NCBI RefSeq assembly: GCF_003324165.1 | Contig: NW_025407896.1 | Coordinates: 1 to 51,223 of the forward strand | Direction: 5' to 3' | Length of the DNA stretch: 51,223 nucleotides | DNA from: Naegleria lovaniensis | Lineage: Eukaryota > Heterolobosea > Eutetramitea > Acrasida > Naegleriidae | Shown: positions 19,478-29,264 of the stretch, in pieces | Position numbering within the stretch: the stretch's first letter is position 1 | Layout of the letters: every line of letters begins with the position of its first letter | The notes under the pieces: generated by a model | What the model saw: only the letters and a program-made list of their open reading frames with translations | The model's database searches: none | Told to the model about the DNA's origin: nothing | Made by a program: the position numbers and the translations under genes

Positions 19478-21337
19478 TCAAATTTCATAGGTCAAGGATT
19501 GAGGGATCGGTTGTAGTGTGTTGCGAGTATGATATGATTGATGTTCTTTCCAATCATTTGAAAGTTTCTTAATGTTTGGATTTTGTCTCTTCAACCTTTC
19601 ATAGGCATCAATTAAATTACTCAATGCCACACTTTTGACTCGATCAAATAAATGATCGGGTAATTTGTTCACTGTGTGGTTGTTGGTATGAATCACGAAT
19701 AATATTTCTTCCCGGAGTGTCTCTATATTTCCAATATTCAATTCTTGAGGAGCTCCTTGAACAAGATAACACTGTACAATATGAAGAGCCATATCTCTTC
19801 TTTGTGTACTACTCGAACATTGCTTATACTTTTCGAGGTCCTTGTAGAATAGCAAACCTTCAGCACAAAAGCTTCTACGGCAATGATCCAAAAAGCTTTC
19901 AAATGCTTGCTTATTGTTTAAAATCATTTCCATCTCTGTGTCGTAAACTTCGGATTTTGGTTTTTCGTCTTGATAAATGGCGTAACAAATTGGAAGAAAT
20001 ATTGTCACAAATATTTCAATACCCGTATAGGTTGTCATGATAGTTCCAGATGGAACAATGTGGTCCAATATTCGGAAAATTTCAACAAACTCTGTGACCA
20101 AAAACAAACTCCCAAGCAATACTTGAATTGGTATGAGGCAGAGAGCTTCCTTTTTGATGTACCATGTGTCACTATCTGTTCTAACAAGCAATAATACGGC
20201 ACAGAGGCATTCTATACAAAAAAATCCACAATATATAAACAAGGCAAGAACGGACGGAAAATATTGAGCTCCACAACCGAATAAGCTCATAGAATCATTT
20301 GTCATGAAAAATCTATCTTCTGCAAAGAATGAATTCTCAATCACTGTAATACAAAACCACAAAACAACGTGAACGCCTAGTATGGCAATGAGAAACATCA
20401 TAATATAGGTGTGTCGTGAAAGTAAATCATTCATTCTGTACCATATTCTCTCTTTGAATCCAAGTTTGTATTGTTGCATAAAATTATTGGATGTACGGGA
20501 TGTACATTTCACAGACATGGAAGGTGAAGAAATTTGAGTTGATTGTTGGCGTTGATTCATGTTCTTCATCGAGTTGTCTCTTGGAGAGACGAGATCCGAA
20601 TTGTTATTCTCGGTGGTGGAAAGTTCACCCCTCATCGTTTGGTCACTCAGCTGATCTAAGTGAGTCAATTGTTGAGATTTCATTTTGCTCACCTGAAATT
20701 GAGCATAGAACCTTAATAACCTCAAAATGGTAGGCATTGCAACACATGGAGGCATTACCACAAAGAAAATACTATACAATATACACGGGTACACTGCTCT
20801 TCCAATCACATATCTGATTTGTATTCCCAATACGAATAAAAAACTGCTAATAATCGTGAAAATCATTCCCGAAACTGTTCTTGCTCGAATGTGACCTGAA
20901 TTTCGCTTCCAAATCAGCCCCACAATACTTGCTACTATAAGTGTCGAATAACCCAATAAAAACAAACCAGAAGAGATGGGAACCATGATCGTATCTGGAC
21001 AATTTCGTACTTGTTCCTGTGTTGTGTTCTGAAATGTAGAAGTGTTTGTAAGTGATGAAAGAACAAGAGGAAATGAAAAAATCCATTCTGCACAAGGTTC
21101 GGAGAATGATGTTGTCATGATGGGAGGCGTTGAATTCAGGTGGTTCATACCATCATTCGGTTGCAGTACTTGTGCCAGATGGTTATTATTGACAATCGAC
21201 GAAGAAATTATTCCAATCATTTCAAGTGTTGTCGAAAAAGTCATGTTGGACTCTTTTTCTCGTGTGGGGAGTGATGATATGCTTGTTGTCTTCACAAAAT
21301 CAACTTGTCGTCGTCTCTCCAAAATGTATCGCACCAT
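19478..21337 (-). CDS. Seven-transmembrane protein with C-terminal RGS domain
   Basis: 619 aa. Seven hydrophobic helices can be laid out: ISSGLFLLGYSTLIVASIVG; SGMIFTIISSFLFVLG; CILYSIFFVVMPPCVAM; YIMMFLIAILGVHVVLWFCI; VLALFIYCGFFCIECLCAVL; LIPIQVLLGSLFLVTEFVEI; IEIFVTIFLPICYAIY. A long polar Ser/Gln-rich cytosolic loop lies between helices 3 and 4. From about residue 470 comes an RGS domain (LNNKQAFESFLDHCRRSFCA, ENLLFYxD-type GLLFYKDLEKYK, ... LFDRVKSVALSNLIDAYERL). RGS domains accelerate GTP hydrolysis by G-alpha subunits. The 7TM-RGS layout is that of plant RGS1 and is common in amoebae. An alternative start is the Met of MTFSTTLEM, 31 codons in. Ligand unknown. Confidence 0.92.
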   Translation of the reverse strand: MVRYILERRRQVDFVKTTSISSLPTREKESNMTFSTTLEMIGIISSSIVNNNHLAQVLQPNDGMNHLNSTPPIMTTSFSEPCAEWIFSFPLVLSSLTNTSTFQNTTQEQVRNCPDTIMVPISSGLFLLGYSTLIVASIVGLIWKRNSGHIRARTVSGMIFTIISSFLFVLGIQIRYVIGRAVYPCILYSIFFVVMPPCVAMPTILRLLRFYAQFQVSKMKSQQLTHLDQLSDQTMRGELSTTENNNSDLVSPRDNSMKNMNQRQQSTQISSPSMSVKCTSRTSNNFMQQYKLGFKERIWYRMNDLLSRHTYIMMFLIAILGVHVVLWFCITVIENSFFAEDRFFMTNDSMSLFGCGAQYFPSVLALFIYCGFFCIECLCAVLLLVRTDSDTWYIKKEALCLIPIQVLLGSLFLVTEFVEIFRILDHIVPSGTIMTTYTGIEIFVTIFLPICYAIYQDEKPKSEVYDTEMEMILNNKQAFESFLDHCRRSFCAEGLLFYKDLEKYKQCSSSTQRRDMALHIVQCYLVQGAPQELNIGNIETLREEILFVIHTNNHTVNKLPDHLFDRVKSVALSNLIDAYERLKRQNPNIKKLSNDWKEHQSYHTRNTLQPIPQSLTYEI

Positions 21338-21483
21338 CGCGAGAGAGATGTTTCAATTTTCTTCGTTTCAGGTCAGTTTTCGTGCAAACAACATCACAAA
21401 TGCTCGCGAGACAATCTCTGTCTGAGGTTAAAATCACCGTTGGTAAAGCGCACACAATAATAAGAGAGCTCTCTTGAACAATA

Positions 21484-22470
21484 CTATTCCGTTCCAATTT
21501 GAATCCAGTCGTAATGATTATTCAACTGATTGAATGCCAGCCATACAGTAATCACCTTTTCATCCTTATCTGTTGTCGATAGCATTGGTGATTGAACATC
21601 CACAATGGATTCAATTTTCTGATTTCCTCTCCGGGCAACACCATAATTATGACGACTCAAGATGGCAATTTTAAAGTGCACTCGGGGTTGTTTCAAACAG
21701 TGTGCAAGAGCAACCAGACAATTAAAATCTCCCCATACCCCCAAGCATTGCATATTTCTTAAATAATACCTCTCAATATCGTTGTTGTTGTTATTATCTC
21801 CTGGTCCATCTAGAATTAATGCATGCCTCAATCGGAGACCTTTATCAATTTCAGTATCTAGATGCGATCTCATCCAATCTACGGCTGCTAATCGTAGCTG
21901 GAGATGATACTCTTCTGTGTTGTAGAGGCCCATAGATACTGCTCTGAATAGACAATTACCATCAGGCTTGACTTTGATGATTTTCATTTTGGGAGGCTTG
22001 TGGTTGGATGTGTTCGAATTAGGATGATTATTGATTATAGAGCTTGATTGAGCCATAGTTCCATCATGATTATCATTGGGATTGGATGATGGAGGTTGGG
22101 GATCGGTCGTTCCCGATGATTGTTGGGTCTTTTTACTGCCCCATAAGAAGAGAAGCTTTGAAGAATCGGAATAGGGTTGATTCAATACGTTTGTATTCAT
22201 CAACATGTATAATCCAATGGAAATGTTCAAAACTGTTCTCGTTTGTGTTGCTGCCCTTGATAGTAAACTTGTCGTCTTGTTATGTGTTTGAAACGATGAT
22301 GATGAATGAAATAAATCGAAAGCATTTATCCGTTTGGAATTGGTACATTTACTCGCTTTCAAAAAGTGGTCAAATCTAAAGGATCCTAACACATTTAATC
22401 CACGTGATGACGCTAATTTCATGAACGTGTTGCTCCAACTGTTGTTGGTGAAGATAAAGCTTGGACCCAT
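21484..22470 (-). CDS. OTU-domain cysteine protease (probable deubiquitinase)
   Basis: 328 aa. The OTU domain covers about residues 162-327. The catalytic motif is PDGNCLFRAVS with Asp170 and Cys173; a middle block (VWGDFNCLVALAHCLKQPR) and the C-terminal catalytic His in NNHYDWIQIG (H319) follow. OTU enzymes cleave ubiquitin from substrates. The first 160 residues are low complexity, with an Arg/Ser-rich, acid-poor start (SSRGLNVLGSFRFDHFLKAS) and a hydrophobic helix (VLNISIGLYMLMN), so mitochondrial or membrane targeting is possible (inference). It is followed downstream by the RGS gene on the same strand. Confidence 0.9.
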   Translation of the reverse strand: MGPSFIFTNNSWSNTFMKLASSRGLNVLGSFRFDHFLKASKCTNSKRINAFDLFHSSSSFQTHNKTTSLLSRAATQTRTVLNISIGLYMLMNTNVLNQPYSDSSKLLFLWGSKKTQQSSGTTDPQPPSSNPNDNHDGTMAQSSSIINNHPNSNTSNHKPPKMKIIKVKPDGNCLFRAVSMGLYNTEEYHLQLRLAAVDWMRSHLDTEIDKGLRLRHALILDGPGDNNNNNDIERYYLRNMQCLGVWGDFNCLVALAHCLKQPRVHFKIAILSRHNYGVARRGNQKIESIVDVQSPMLSTTDKDEKVITVWLAFNQLNNHYDWIQIGTE

Positions 22471-22500
22471 TTTTTGGTGTGAAATTATTATTATTGCTGC

Positions 22501-23961
22501 TCATCGATTGCAAAGTTGGTTGACTGCATGCACCAACGAAGAAATAACCTTATCTTGTTTTTGAATATGTACTATGAGATCTTCGTGTCTCTTATTCATT
22601 TGTTCTATTTCGTATCTTTGTTGTTCAATCAACTTGAGCAGAGAAAGATCGAGAAGTGACATTTCACAACTCGTGTTTGAAAGTGTTGTTCCCAGACAAA
22701 TGGCATTGACAATCTCTTGAGCATTTTCGTCTCCAAATCGGTCAATAAATCGATCTCTAAGGTGAGGGAGTTTCAATGTCAACATTCTAATCCTTTCTAA
22801 ATATTCCATTCTCTTTTTCAAACTCTTCTCTTGTTTGTCGTTATTTGTTAGTAAATTATCATCACTAAAGAAATCAATTTCCGCACTAGTTGAGGTTGCT
22901 TCTCGATCTATTGTATAATCATCCACAATAGAAAAGCAAATTTCTGCTGTCAATTCTAAAAAGCAATTTTCTGAGATGGTAGTTCCATATTTTTCAAACA
23001 TTTCAATCAACCACTCTTTTCGAAATGTATAGATTTGAGACCATTGATTTTTCTCTTTCACTTGTATGCCACAAGCATTAATAATTTCTTCATACAGTGT
23101 CAAATCCACATTATTTTCAAAAGTATGTCTATTGCGTGCAATGAGATCAAACATTACAAATGCATGATTTCCAGCAATGAGATAGGATCCATATGCGTTC
23201 AATACACATCCTATAGTTTCTTCAGAAGGCGAGTTATATGCAAAAAACCAGTCCACAATGTCAAGAAAATCCTCATAACGGTGTTGTGAATTTTCTGCTG
23301 CCAAGAGATATTGAATGTAAAGAGCATAATTTTCCATATTTTTTAGATCCATAAAGCACATGCTAGCATCATTGGTCTCTTCTGTTTTGTTGTTGCACTT
23401 GTTATCCTCTTCTGCTATGGGTAGGAAAGATTTCAACAAATTTAAACCCGTTGACCAAACAATTTCATTCACGCTCTCTTCTTCCGATATCAAGTGTGAG
23501 AATTGATTCGACCATTCTCTCCAAACAATATTTGCAAAATTTTCTCGATTTTGTTTGATACATTGTTGAATTAGAATCAATGCTCGTTGGTTGGTATCGT
23601 TGAGTTTTTCTAGTTTGTTTTCATGATGATTATGAAAGGACGCTTTGGAAATATCATTCTCATCATCGGCATTATATCCAATTTTCATCAATTGTTCTTT
23701 CAAATCTTCTTCAATTTGTGATTGCAACAATGAATCATCAAAAGTGTCATGATCATGCAAAAAGGAACGTTCACCACTATGCATTTTGTCATCCAGTAAT
23801 TCCGATTTTTCATCATGACACCTTTCCGAATCATCCAGCTCCAAATCATCATGTTCTAATTTTTGTTGAATAAATTTCAAACATCCAACAACCATTTCAT
23901 TCATCTCATCATTATGTTCCATCAAAAAGGTGCGACTCAGTGGGTGATTGTTTGGGATCAT
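22501..23961 (-). CDS. Helical protein of unknown function with C-terminal coiled coil
   Basis: 486 aa, ATG at 23961. The N-terminal 120 residues are acidic (Asp/Glu/His-rich). The central region is helical with paired-helix character (YEDFLDIVDWFFAYN, SEETIGCVLNAYGSYLIAGN, HAFVMFDLIARNRHTFENNV, LYEEIINACG), loosely like helical-repeat proteins of the PPR/TPR type, but no firm repeat register can be set. The end is a coiled coil (LLKLIEQQRYEIEQMNKRHE to SSLVHAVNQL). No catalytic motif is seen. It ends 30 bp before the OTU gene starts on the same strand. Confidence 0.8.
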   Translation of the reverse strand: MIPNNHPLSRTFLMEHNDEMNEMVVGCLKFIQQKLEHDDLELDDSERCHDEKSELLDDKMHSGERSFLHDHDTFDDSLLQSQIEEDLKEQLMKIGYNADDENDISKASFHNHHENKLEKLNDTNQRALILIQQCIKQNRENFANIVWREWSNQFSHLISEEESVNEIVWSTGLNLLKSFLPIAEEDNKCNNKTEETNDASMCFMDLKNMENYALYIQYLLAAENSQHRYEDFLDIVDWFFAYNSPSEETIGCVLNAYGSYLIAGNHAFVMFDLIARNRHTFENNVDLTLYEEIINACGIQVKEKNQWSQIYTFRKEWLIEMFEKYGTTISENCFLELTAEICFSIVDDYTIDREATSTSAEIDFFSDDNLLTNNDKQEKSLKKRMEYLERIRMLTLKLPHLRDRFIDRFGDENAQEIVNAICLGTTLSNTSCEMSLLDLSLLKLIEQQRYEIEQMNKRHEDLIVHIQKQDKVISSLVHAVNQLCNR

Positions 23962-24118
23962 TTTTTTAGTGTTAAAGACTCCGAAACGAGGCCAATAAAT
24001 GTTTAATGAACATCTGTTCAGATCACAATATTGCTAAAGATGTGAAACTATTTCAAAATGACATAGTATTAGAACAGTGTGAGCCCTACCTCTTACAATG
24101 AAGTGATTTTGAATGTGC

Positions 24119-25637
24119 TTAATCATTTCTAATGACACAACAATGTGCTTCAATAATTTTCTTGTGATCTGGATTTGATAGAAAAAGAGGATAACCATTA
24201 CCAAGAAAATTCCATGTCACAGCCTCAGGGTTATTCATTTTCCAATGAACCATAGTCATGGTTAATCTCAATAACATATTCCGTCCTGAATCGAATAACA
24301 TAATTTCTTCCTCATTTCTGGATTGTTCCGTGAATGTTGCAAATGGTCGGTCACCATGTCTCTCTAACCACTCTTTTCCTCTCACATTCTCAAAGCTTGA
24401 TCGGTTAATAACGTCTGGGCCAATGACATAATAGTGTGCGTCTTTCAAGGAAGAGGAGTCTTGTTGAATGCGACTTGAAAAGCATTCGTTGTTCAATGAA
24501 GACTCATTGATACTGCATGTATTGTTCATACATTTTGAAACTCCAGTGAATACTGGGTGATTCAGGATAATTTCAATACTTGAATCTTCCCAAAATGCTC
24601 CCAATGGTTGGATTTACATCACCCGGTTCTGAAATGACGAAAAACCGGTTAAAGTTATCAAAACCTCTTGCCATAATACCACCAGGAGTATGAGGGCATC
24701 CAAAACAGTGACCAACCTCATGCATACTTGCCCCCAAGCAAGTTGCAAAATTTGCCCAAAAGGTTCCTCTTCCACAGCTGTCATCTCTCACTTGGTTGAC
24801 ATCAACCCGACGTGAGTCTTGCCAACACGCGACTATTTCATCTACACTTGAGGGATATGTATGCAAGGCAACATCAGCGAAAAGACCCAGTTTACCACCT
24901 CCCAACGCAGTGGCCATTCTTGTCTTTTTTGTCACAGGATTATAGAACGAACCTCCCAGTATTGCAAAATAGACCACGCTCGAATTATTTTGATCATACT
25001 CGTTCAACTCTGAAAGGAGAGCATTATACCCAGCAAAACCTCCGTCTTGTTCCCAATCGTTGGATAAGCTGGCCAAATCTTCTCTTTTCCAATGTTTCAA
25101 TTGCAATACAGTCACATGAGGTAAACTTGAATCAGTCTTGTCAACTTCCAATGCAAAGGTTTTTTGACTTTTCAACGCCTCGGCACAGAAAGTTTGCAAC
25201 AGCAATGCAGCAATTTGCATCTTTCGAATGGCAGCCGATAAATCATTACCTCCTGTCTTACCGTCCTTCATTGTATGGAACGAGCCATCATGATCTCGGC
25301 AATACACATACACCGGTCTTACACGTTGAATATTTCTCGAAGTATACTCTGTGGTATTGATGAGAGAGCTATCATACGTAAGAGTCCATTGCAACGGAGG
25401 AGGCGATTTCTCCTCATCCGTATCACATAGAAGCTTTAAATGATTTGCTCCTTCCTTGAGCAAGATCAAAGCCTTAAAATATCCTCCTTTAATTTCCCAT
25501 TTCGTTTTCTTATTACCTGGATCTTGTATTATCGTGAGTGTTTGTGCTGATCCGGACAAGACTTTTCCAACAAGACGTACCAAGCTGTATCCGAGAACAC
25601 TTTCGTTGGGATGATTCAATATGGAGATGAGGGTCAT
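24119..25637 (-). pseudogene. Zincin metallopeptidase gene split by a frameshift
   Basis: First ATG at 25637 (MTLISILNHPNESVLGYSLV). The first frame reads 354 residues to a stop at 24573. It carries the zinc-binding motif HEVGHCFGCPH (HExxHxxGxxH) followed by TPGGIMARGFDNFNRFF, typical of a eukaryotic zincin family (yeast YIL108W-like). Just after ISEPGDVNPTIG the frame ends, and the family's next block continues in another frame as GAFWEDSSIEIILNHPVF and on to 24119. A single-base shift near 24600-24615 explains this. No intron of credible length with the right phase can restore it (the best alternative is 25 nt). The cause is a real mutation or an assembly error; the active-site half is intact. 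Role: an uncharacterised, probably cytosolic metallopeptidase. Confidence 0.75.
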
Positions 25638-26179
25638 TAGGAGTGAGAGATCAAGTAAGGATTTTTTTTGTGTGTTTTGAACTTGTTGAGAAAAGTTCAC
25701 CCAACTTTAGAGATATAAAACGTGTTGAAGGCATAGGGAAAGTATACTGAGCTATGTTTCAATTGAATCAAGGTTAAAGTATGGGTTTGATCCAGACCTG
25801 TCATAAAATTGGTTGATTTTGTGTGAATCTGTCCATCGTCAAAGGAATTTGTTTAACCAATGACCAATGGTTTCTTAATCAATTCCAGTACGCTTGTTTA
25901 CATTCTCAGAATGTTGTGAATATTGCGTATGGCTCATATTTCGAAAATTCGAATTAATAATTTCCTTATTTTTCCTAACCCAGAATGTGAATCCTTTTTT
26001 TCCTTAGTCATGCCATTAAGTACCATTTGAAACAGGTTCATGCTAATCAGTTCATTTGATGCATATTCAAGGCATCAAAGGGACTGATTTTGATGTTCGT
26101 GATGGTGTGTCTACTCCACATCTCAATTCTTGCGTGTTGTTTTACACAAACGTTTCACCGATTCCAAGCAGCACATTCA
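25638..26179. other. Intergenic region, nothing recognised
   Basis: 542 bp between the start of the metallopeptidase gene and the end of the F-box/DUF4116 gene. AT-rich. No ORF with coding character, no tRNA and no repeat noticed. Confidence 0.5.
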
Positions 26180-28051
26180 TTATCCATTACGACAAGAATG
26201 TGTAAAATTAATGACTTCTGGTGATACTTGTAAACGAGAGGAAACATAATCAATGGCTCCAATATTTTGCTTGAGCGCAATCAAGACCATGTCCAAACAA
26301 TCTTGTATTTCTTTCGAAGCATATTTCAAAGCGAGTCCATCATTCTCCAGTGCAACCTTTACCATTTCAAAATTATTTCTCCATGTAGGGGGTGCAAATC
26401 GAAGTGCAAACCCGTCCTGTGTGACAGCTGTCAAGACAATTTGCCAATTTGTAATTTCATAATTATGATTCATGTTTGGATGATCTTCACTTCGTAACTC
26501 TTTTGGTACAAATTCCAAGACACTTCCATTCAATGAGACTGCTTTTAATGCCACTTGTCGATCTCGTTTTAATCGATCTGAAGCATGTTCATAAGAAAAC
26601 GGGTCAATTTCAATCATTTTCATGACAAACTCTTGATCATCTTGCAATTCTATACTGGCATTCTGTAAATTTTTTGAGAGCATTACCAATTCCTTGTCCT
26701 GTTTGAAGGATTGATATAATTCCTGATTTGTAGAACATGTGACTGTGAGACATGCAAATGCTGTTGGATCTTGTGAAACTGCCAATGTTGCAATTTCTCG
26801 ATGATTTTGTAAAATCAAAGGAGAAACGTTTGCGAGGGCGTGTGGAAAATTTCGAACTGCTTCGAACACAATTTCATAATCTTGACGAAATTTTGGATCT
26901 GCAGCTGTTAATGCTTGTCCAGTATTTTTGACAGCTGTCAACACCAGTGATCGATCGGATCGTAAAGTATCGCTACAAAATGCAAGTGAATTACCATCTT
27001 GTTGAAGAGCAGTCATGACGACCTGTTGGTGATCTTGTAATCGTGTTGAGGCAAATCTTAATAGTTGTCCTGATTTGGAGACTGCCAATTTGACTGCTTT
27101 TTCATCATCTCTTAATTCAGGTGATAACAATGTAAAATAATTTGGATATTGTTCGAGAACAATTTTTGCAATTTCTCGATCCTGGTTGAAATGTCTGTTC
27201 ACATATTTAAAAAGTGCAGGATTTCGTTTCATCAGTCGAGTGATAAAATTTCCATTCGATAATACTTCTTTTGGAGAATAATTCAAACAGTATGCATTGT
27301 TCATGAATTGGAATTCAGAAAGATGCAATGGAAGGGAACTGTCACGTGTCAATAGTTTAACAACCCTTAAATCAGAAGCGGCTCGTTTGATGTCTTTGAA
27401 CGTTTCTGGGCTGCACTGTGTAATTACCCAATATTTAAAATGGATCCATTCCTTGCTGTTATCCTCAACACAGATAAGTGGTCCGTCAAGGAATACTCTT
27501 TTATCATGATAGGTCATTCCAACAACCCAACATTCACGTTTTGTTTTTTCAAAAAATGTTCGCTTCCAATTAGAGAATGGTACCAAGACACGACTGGGAT
27601 GAAGCAAGGCTCCAAAACTACGCTTTTGTTTTCTGTTATTCATACATGTTCCATTATTAAATTTTAGAAATTCTTTGACATGAAATGATAAATTTGGTAA
27701 ATCTGGATGTTGGTGAAAATATTCTTGAAATTCATCATCATTGGTAAATGCAGGTGCTTCTACCAGTGGTGCTTTTAAAAACATATTGACAATTTTCCAC
27801 CATTCTCTCAACTCTCTTCGTTCGACTTGATTACATGCCTCATGAAATTTTGAACACACCCATTCCGATTGCATTCGAGAATGATCATCCAAGAATTCGA
27901 AAATAATTTCAACAAGTTCTTGCGGAAGTGCTACCAAGTTGGTTGTTGTTGTATTTTGTAACAAGGTCATTTCTTGATGTAATGACGATGAGCGAACACA
28001 AGCCTCTCGGGATGATGTGTATGATGATGTGTTTGGGTAGTTGGTTGACAT
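26180..28051 (-). CDS. F-box protein with DUF4116 repeats
   Basis: 623 aa from the first ATG at 28051 (MSTNYPNTSSY). An F-box lies near residues 37-75 (LVALPQELVEIIFEFLDDHS, then MQSEWVCSKFHEACNQVERR). A middle region of about 150 residues is unassigned. From about residue 255 to the end some 13 DUF4116-type units follow (pattern DREIAKIVLEQYPNYFTLLS; QQVVMTALQQDGNSLAFCSD; NFEMVKVALENDGLALKYAS). F-box proteins link substrates to SCF ubiquitin ligases, so the repeats would be the substrate-binding part (inference). Only 34 bp separate its ATG from the stop of the upstream gene on the same strand. Confidence 0.9.
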   Translation of the reverse strand: MSTNYPNTSSYTSSREACVRSSSLHQEMTLLQNTTTTNLVALPQELVEIIFEFLDDHSRMQSEWVCSKFHEACNQVERRELREWWKIVNMFLKAPLVEAPAFTNDDEFQEYFHQHPDLPNLSFHVKEFLKFNNGTCMNNRKQKRSFGALLHPSRVLVPFSNWKRTFFEKTKRECWVVGMTYHDKRVFLDGPLICVEDNSKEWIHFKYWVITQCSPETFKDIKRAASDLRVVKLLTRDSSLPLHLSEFQFMNNAYCLNYSPKEVLSNGNFITRLMKRNPALFKYVNRHFNQDREIAKIVLEQYPNYFTLLSPELRDDEKAVKLAVSKSGQLLRFASTRLQDHQQVVMTALQQDGNSLAFCSDTLRSDRSLVLTAVKNTGQALTAADPKFRQDYEIVFEAVRNFPHALANVSPLILQNHREIATLAVSQDPTAFACLTVTCSTNQELYQSFKQDKELVMLSKNLQNASIELQDDQEFVMKMIEIDPFSYEHASDRLKRDRQVALKAVSLNGSVLEFVPKELRSEDHPNMNHNYEITNWQIVLTAVTQDGFALRFAPPTWRNNFEMVKVALENDGLALKYASKEIQDCLDMVLIALKQNIGAIDYVSSRLQVSPEVINFTHSCRNG

Positions 28052-28085
28052 TTTTTGTATGAAGAAACGAAGTGATGTGAAAAAG

Positions 28086-29216
28086 TCATACAACTAGTTG
28101 ACATTTAGTTTCTCCTGGAAATACTACATGGATTCCTGAATGTTCCTTGAATGAATCAGCTGTATAAGTCTCTACATAATGTGAAAAGGTTCCATGATGA
28201 ACAATGAGAGTTTTCTTTGGCATTAATTTGCGATGTAGTTCAATAATTTCGTGAGAACTGTTGGTGATGTTACCTACAAGGAATTTTGCCAAGCCACCAA
28301 TAAGTTTGGTTTTCTCTACGGATGCTTCACCTCCGTTGGTGATGATAAAATCAAAAGTGTCACTTGTCAGTGCTTGTAAATCTTCTTGTATATTGCATTC
28401 TGTAAAGACGGAATCTCCAGTCACATAAAATTTACTTAAACGAGCATCACTGTTCTTCTCTTTGACTTGTACAATGTATCCATTTCCATTCCCAATAGCA
28501 GCACCAACCTTTTTGGATTTTGCATGAATAGCATTCACTGAATGAATCTTGACACTAAAATGTTCCAAATCCTCAATGATCAAATCTTGTTGTGGTTCCA
28601 TCCAATACACCTTTCGATCATTTCCAAAAACTGTTTCCATATTTGTTTGATTTAACACATTTTTCAATAATTTTTCGACACTTGGATGCGCGACAATAAT
28701 AGAATTGTTTTTTCCTCTCACAATTTTTTCCAGTCCCAATTGATCCAAATGATCTTCATGACCATGAGTGAGAAGCCATACATCTACTTGTTCTAAATCC
28801 TGGTCGCCACTGAGAACAGGGTCTTGTAAACGTGTGGATTTAAACAAACCATAGTCTTGAGAGTGATTTTTGGGGCATAGTACTGGATCGCATGCTATTT
28901 GAAGCGAATGGGGACTTGTAGAAGAGGTTGTTTGAAATATCCAGGTTGCTCCTCCAACAGCGCGGACATGTTGAGTTGTGGAGGTGTTCGACGAGCTCAT
29001 TGTGATTACTGTGAAAGTGTGGAATTTTTTTTGTTGTTTGAAAAACGCTAACTCCAAAGAGGTTGAGCTCTTATCGATGCGTGAGGATAAATACACTGTT
29101 CGAAAACAATGTGAATTGGAGAAGGCTGCCCGGGTATTAAAGATGCATATTCCTAACAGTGTAGCATTTAGTATAATTACGTATTGAAAGCGATGTAGTT
29201 TGAAAAAGAGATTCAT
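28086..29216 (-). CDS. Metallo-beta-lactamase-fold hydrolase
   Basis: 376 aa from ATG 29216. The metal-binding motif THGHEDHLD (H151, H153, D155, H156) is followed by later strands and metal ligands (VTGDSVFTECN with Asp; LIVHHGTFSHY with His). The compact HxHxDH form and the order resemble the UlaG/L-ascorbate-6-phosphate lactonase and N-acyl-PE phospholipase D-like branch; the substrate cannot be told. The first 72 residues include a hydrophobic helix (YVIILNATLLGICIF) that could be a signal anchor. An in-frame Met at 29000 (MSSSNTSTTQH) sits just before the catalytic domain and may be the start of a cytosolic form. Confidence 0.88.
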   Translation of the reverse strand: MNLFFKLHRFQYVIILNATLLGICIFNTRAAFSNSHCFRTVYLSSRIDKSSTSLELAFFKQQKKFHTFTVITMSSSNTSTTQHVRAVGGATWIFQTTSSTSPHSLQIACDPVLCPKNHSQDYGLFKSTRLQDPVLSGDQDLEQVDVWLLTHGHEDHLDQLGLEKIVRGKNNSIIVAHPSVEKLLKNVLNQTNMETVFGNDRKVYWMEPQQDLIIEDLEHFSVKIHSVNAIHAKSKKVGAAIGNGNGYIVQVKEKNSDARLSKFYVTGDSVFTECNIQEDLQALTSDTFDFIITNGGEASVEKTKLIGGLAKFLVGNITNSSHEIIELHRKLMPKKTLIVHHGTFSHYVETYTADSFKEHSGIHVVFPGETKCQLVV

Positions 29217-29264
29217 GCGCTTTAATTGAGGTAATCAATTAATCAATGGAGATGAGGAGCATGC

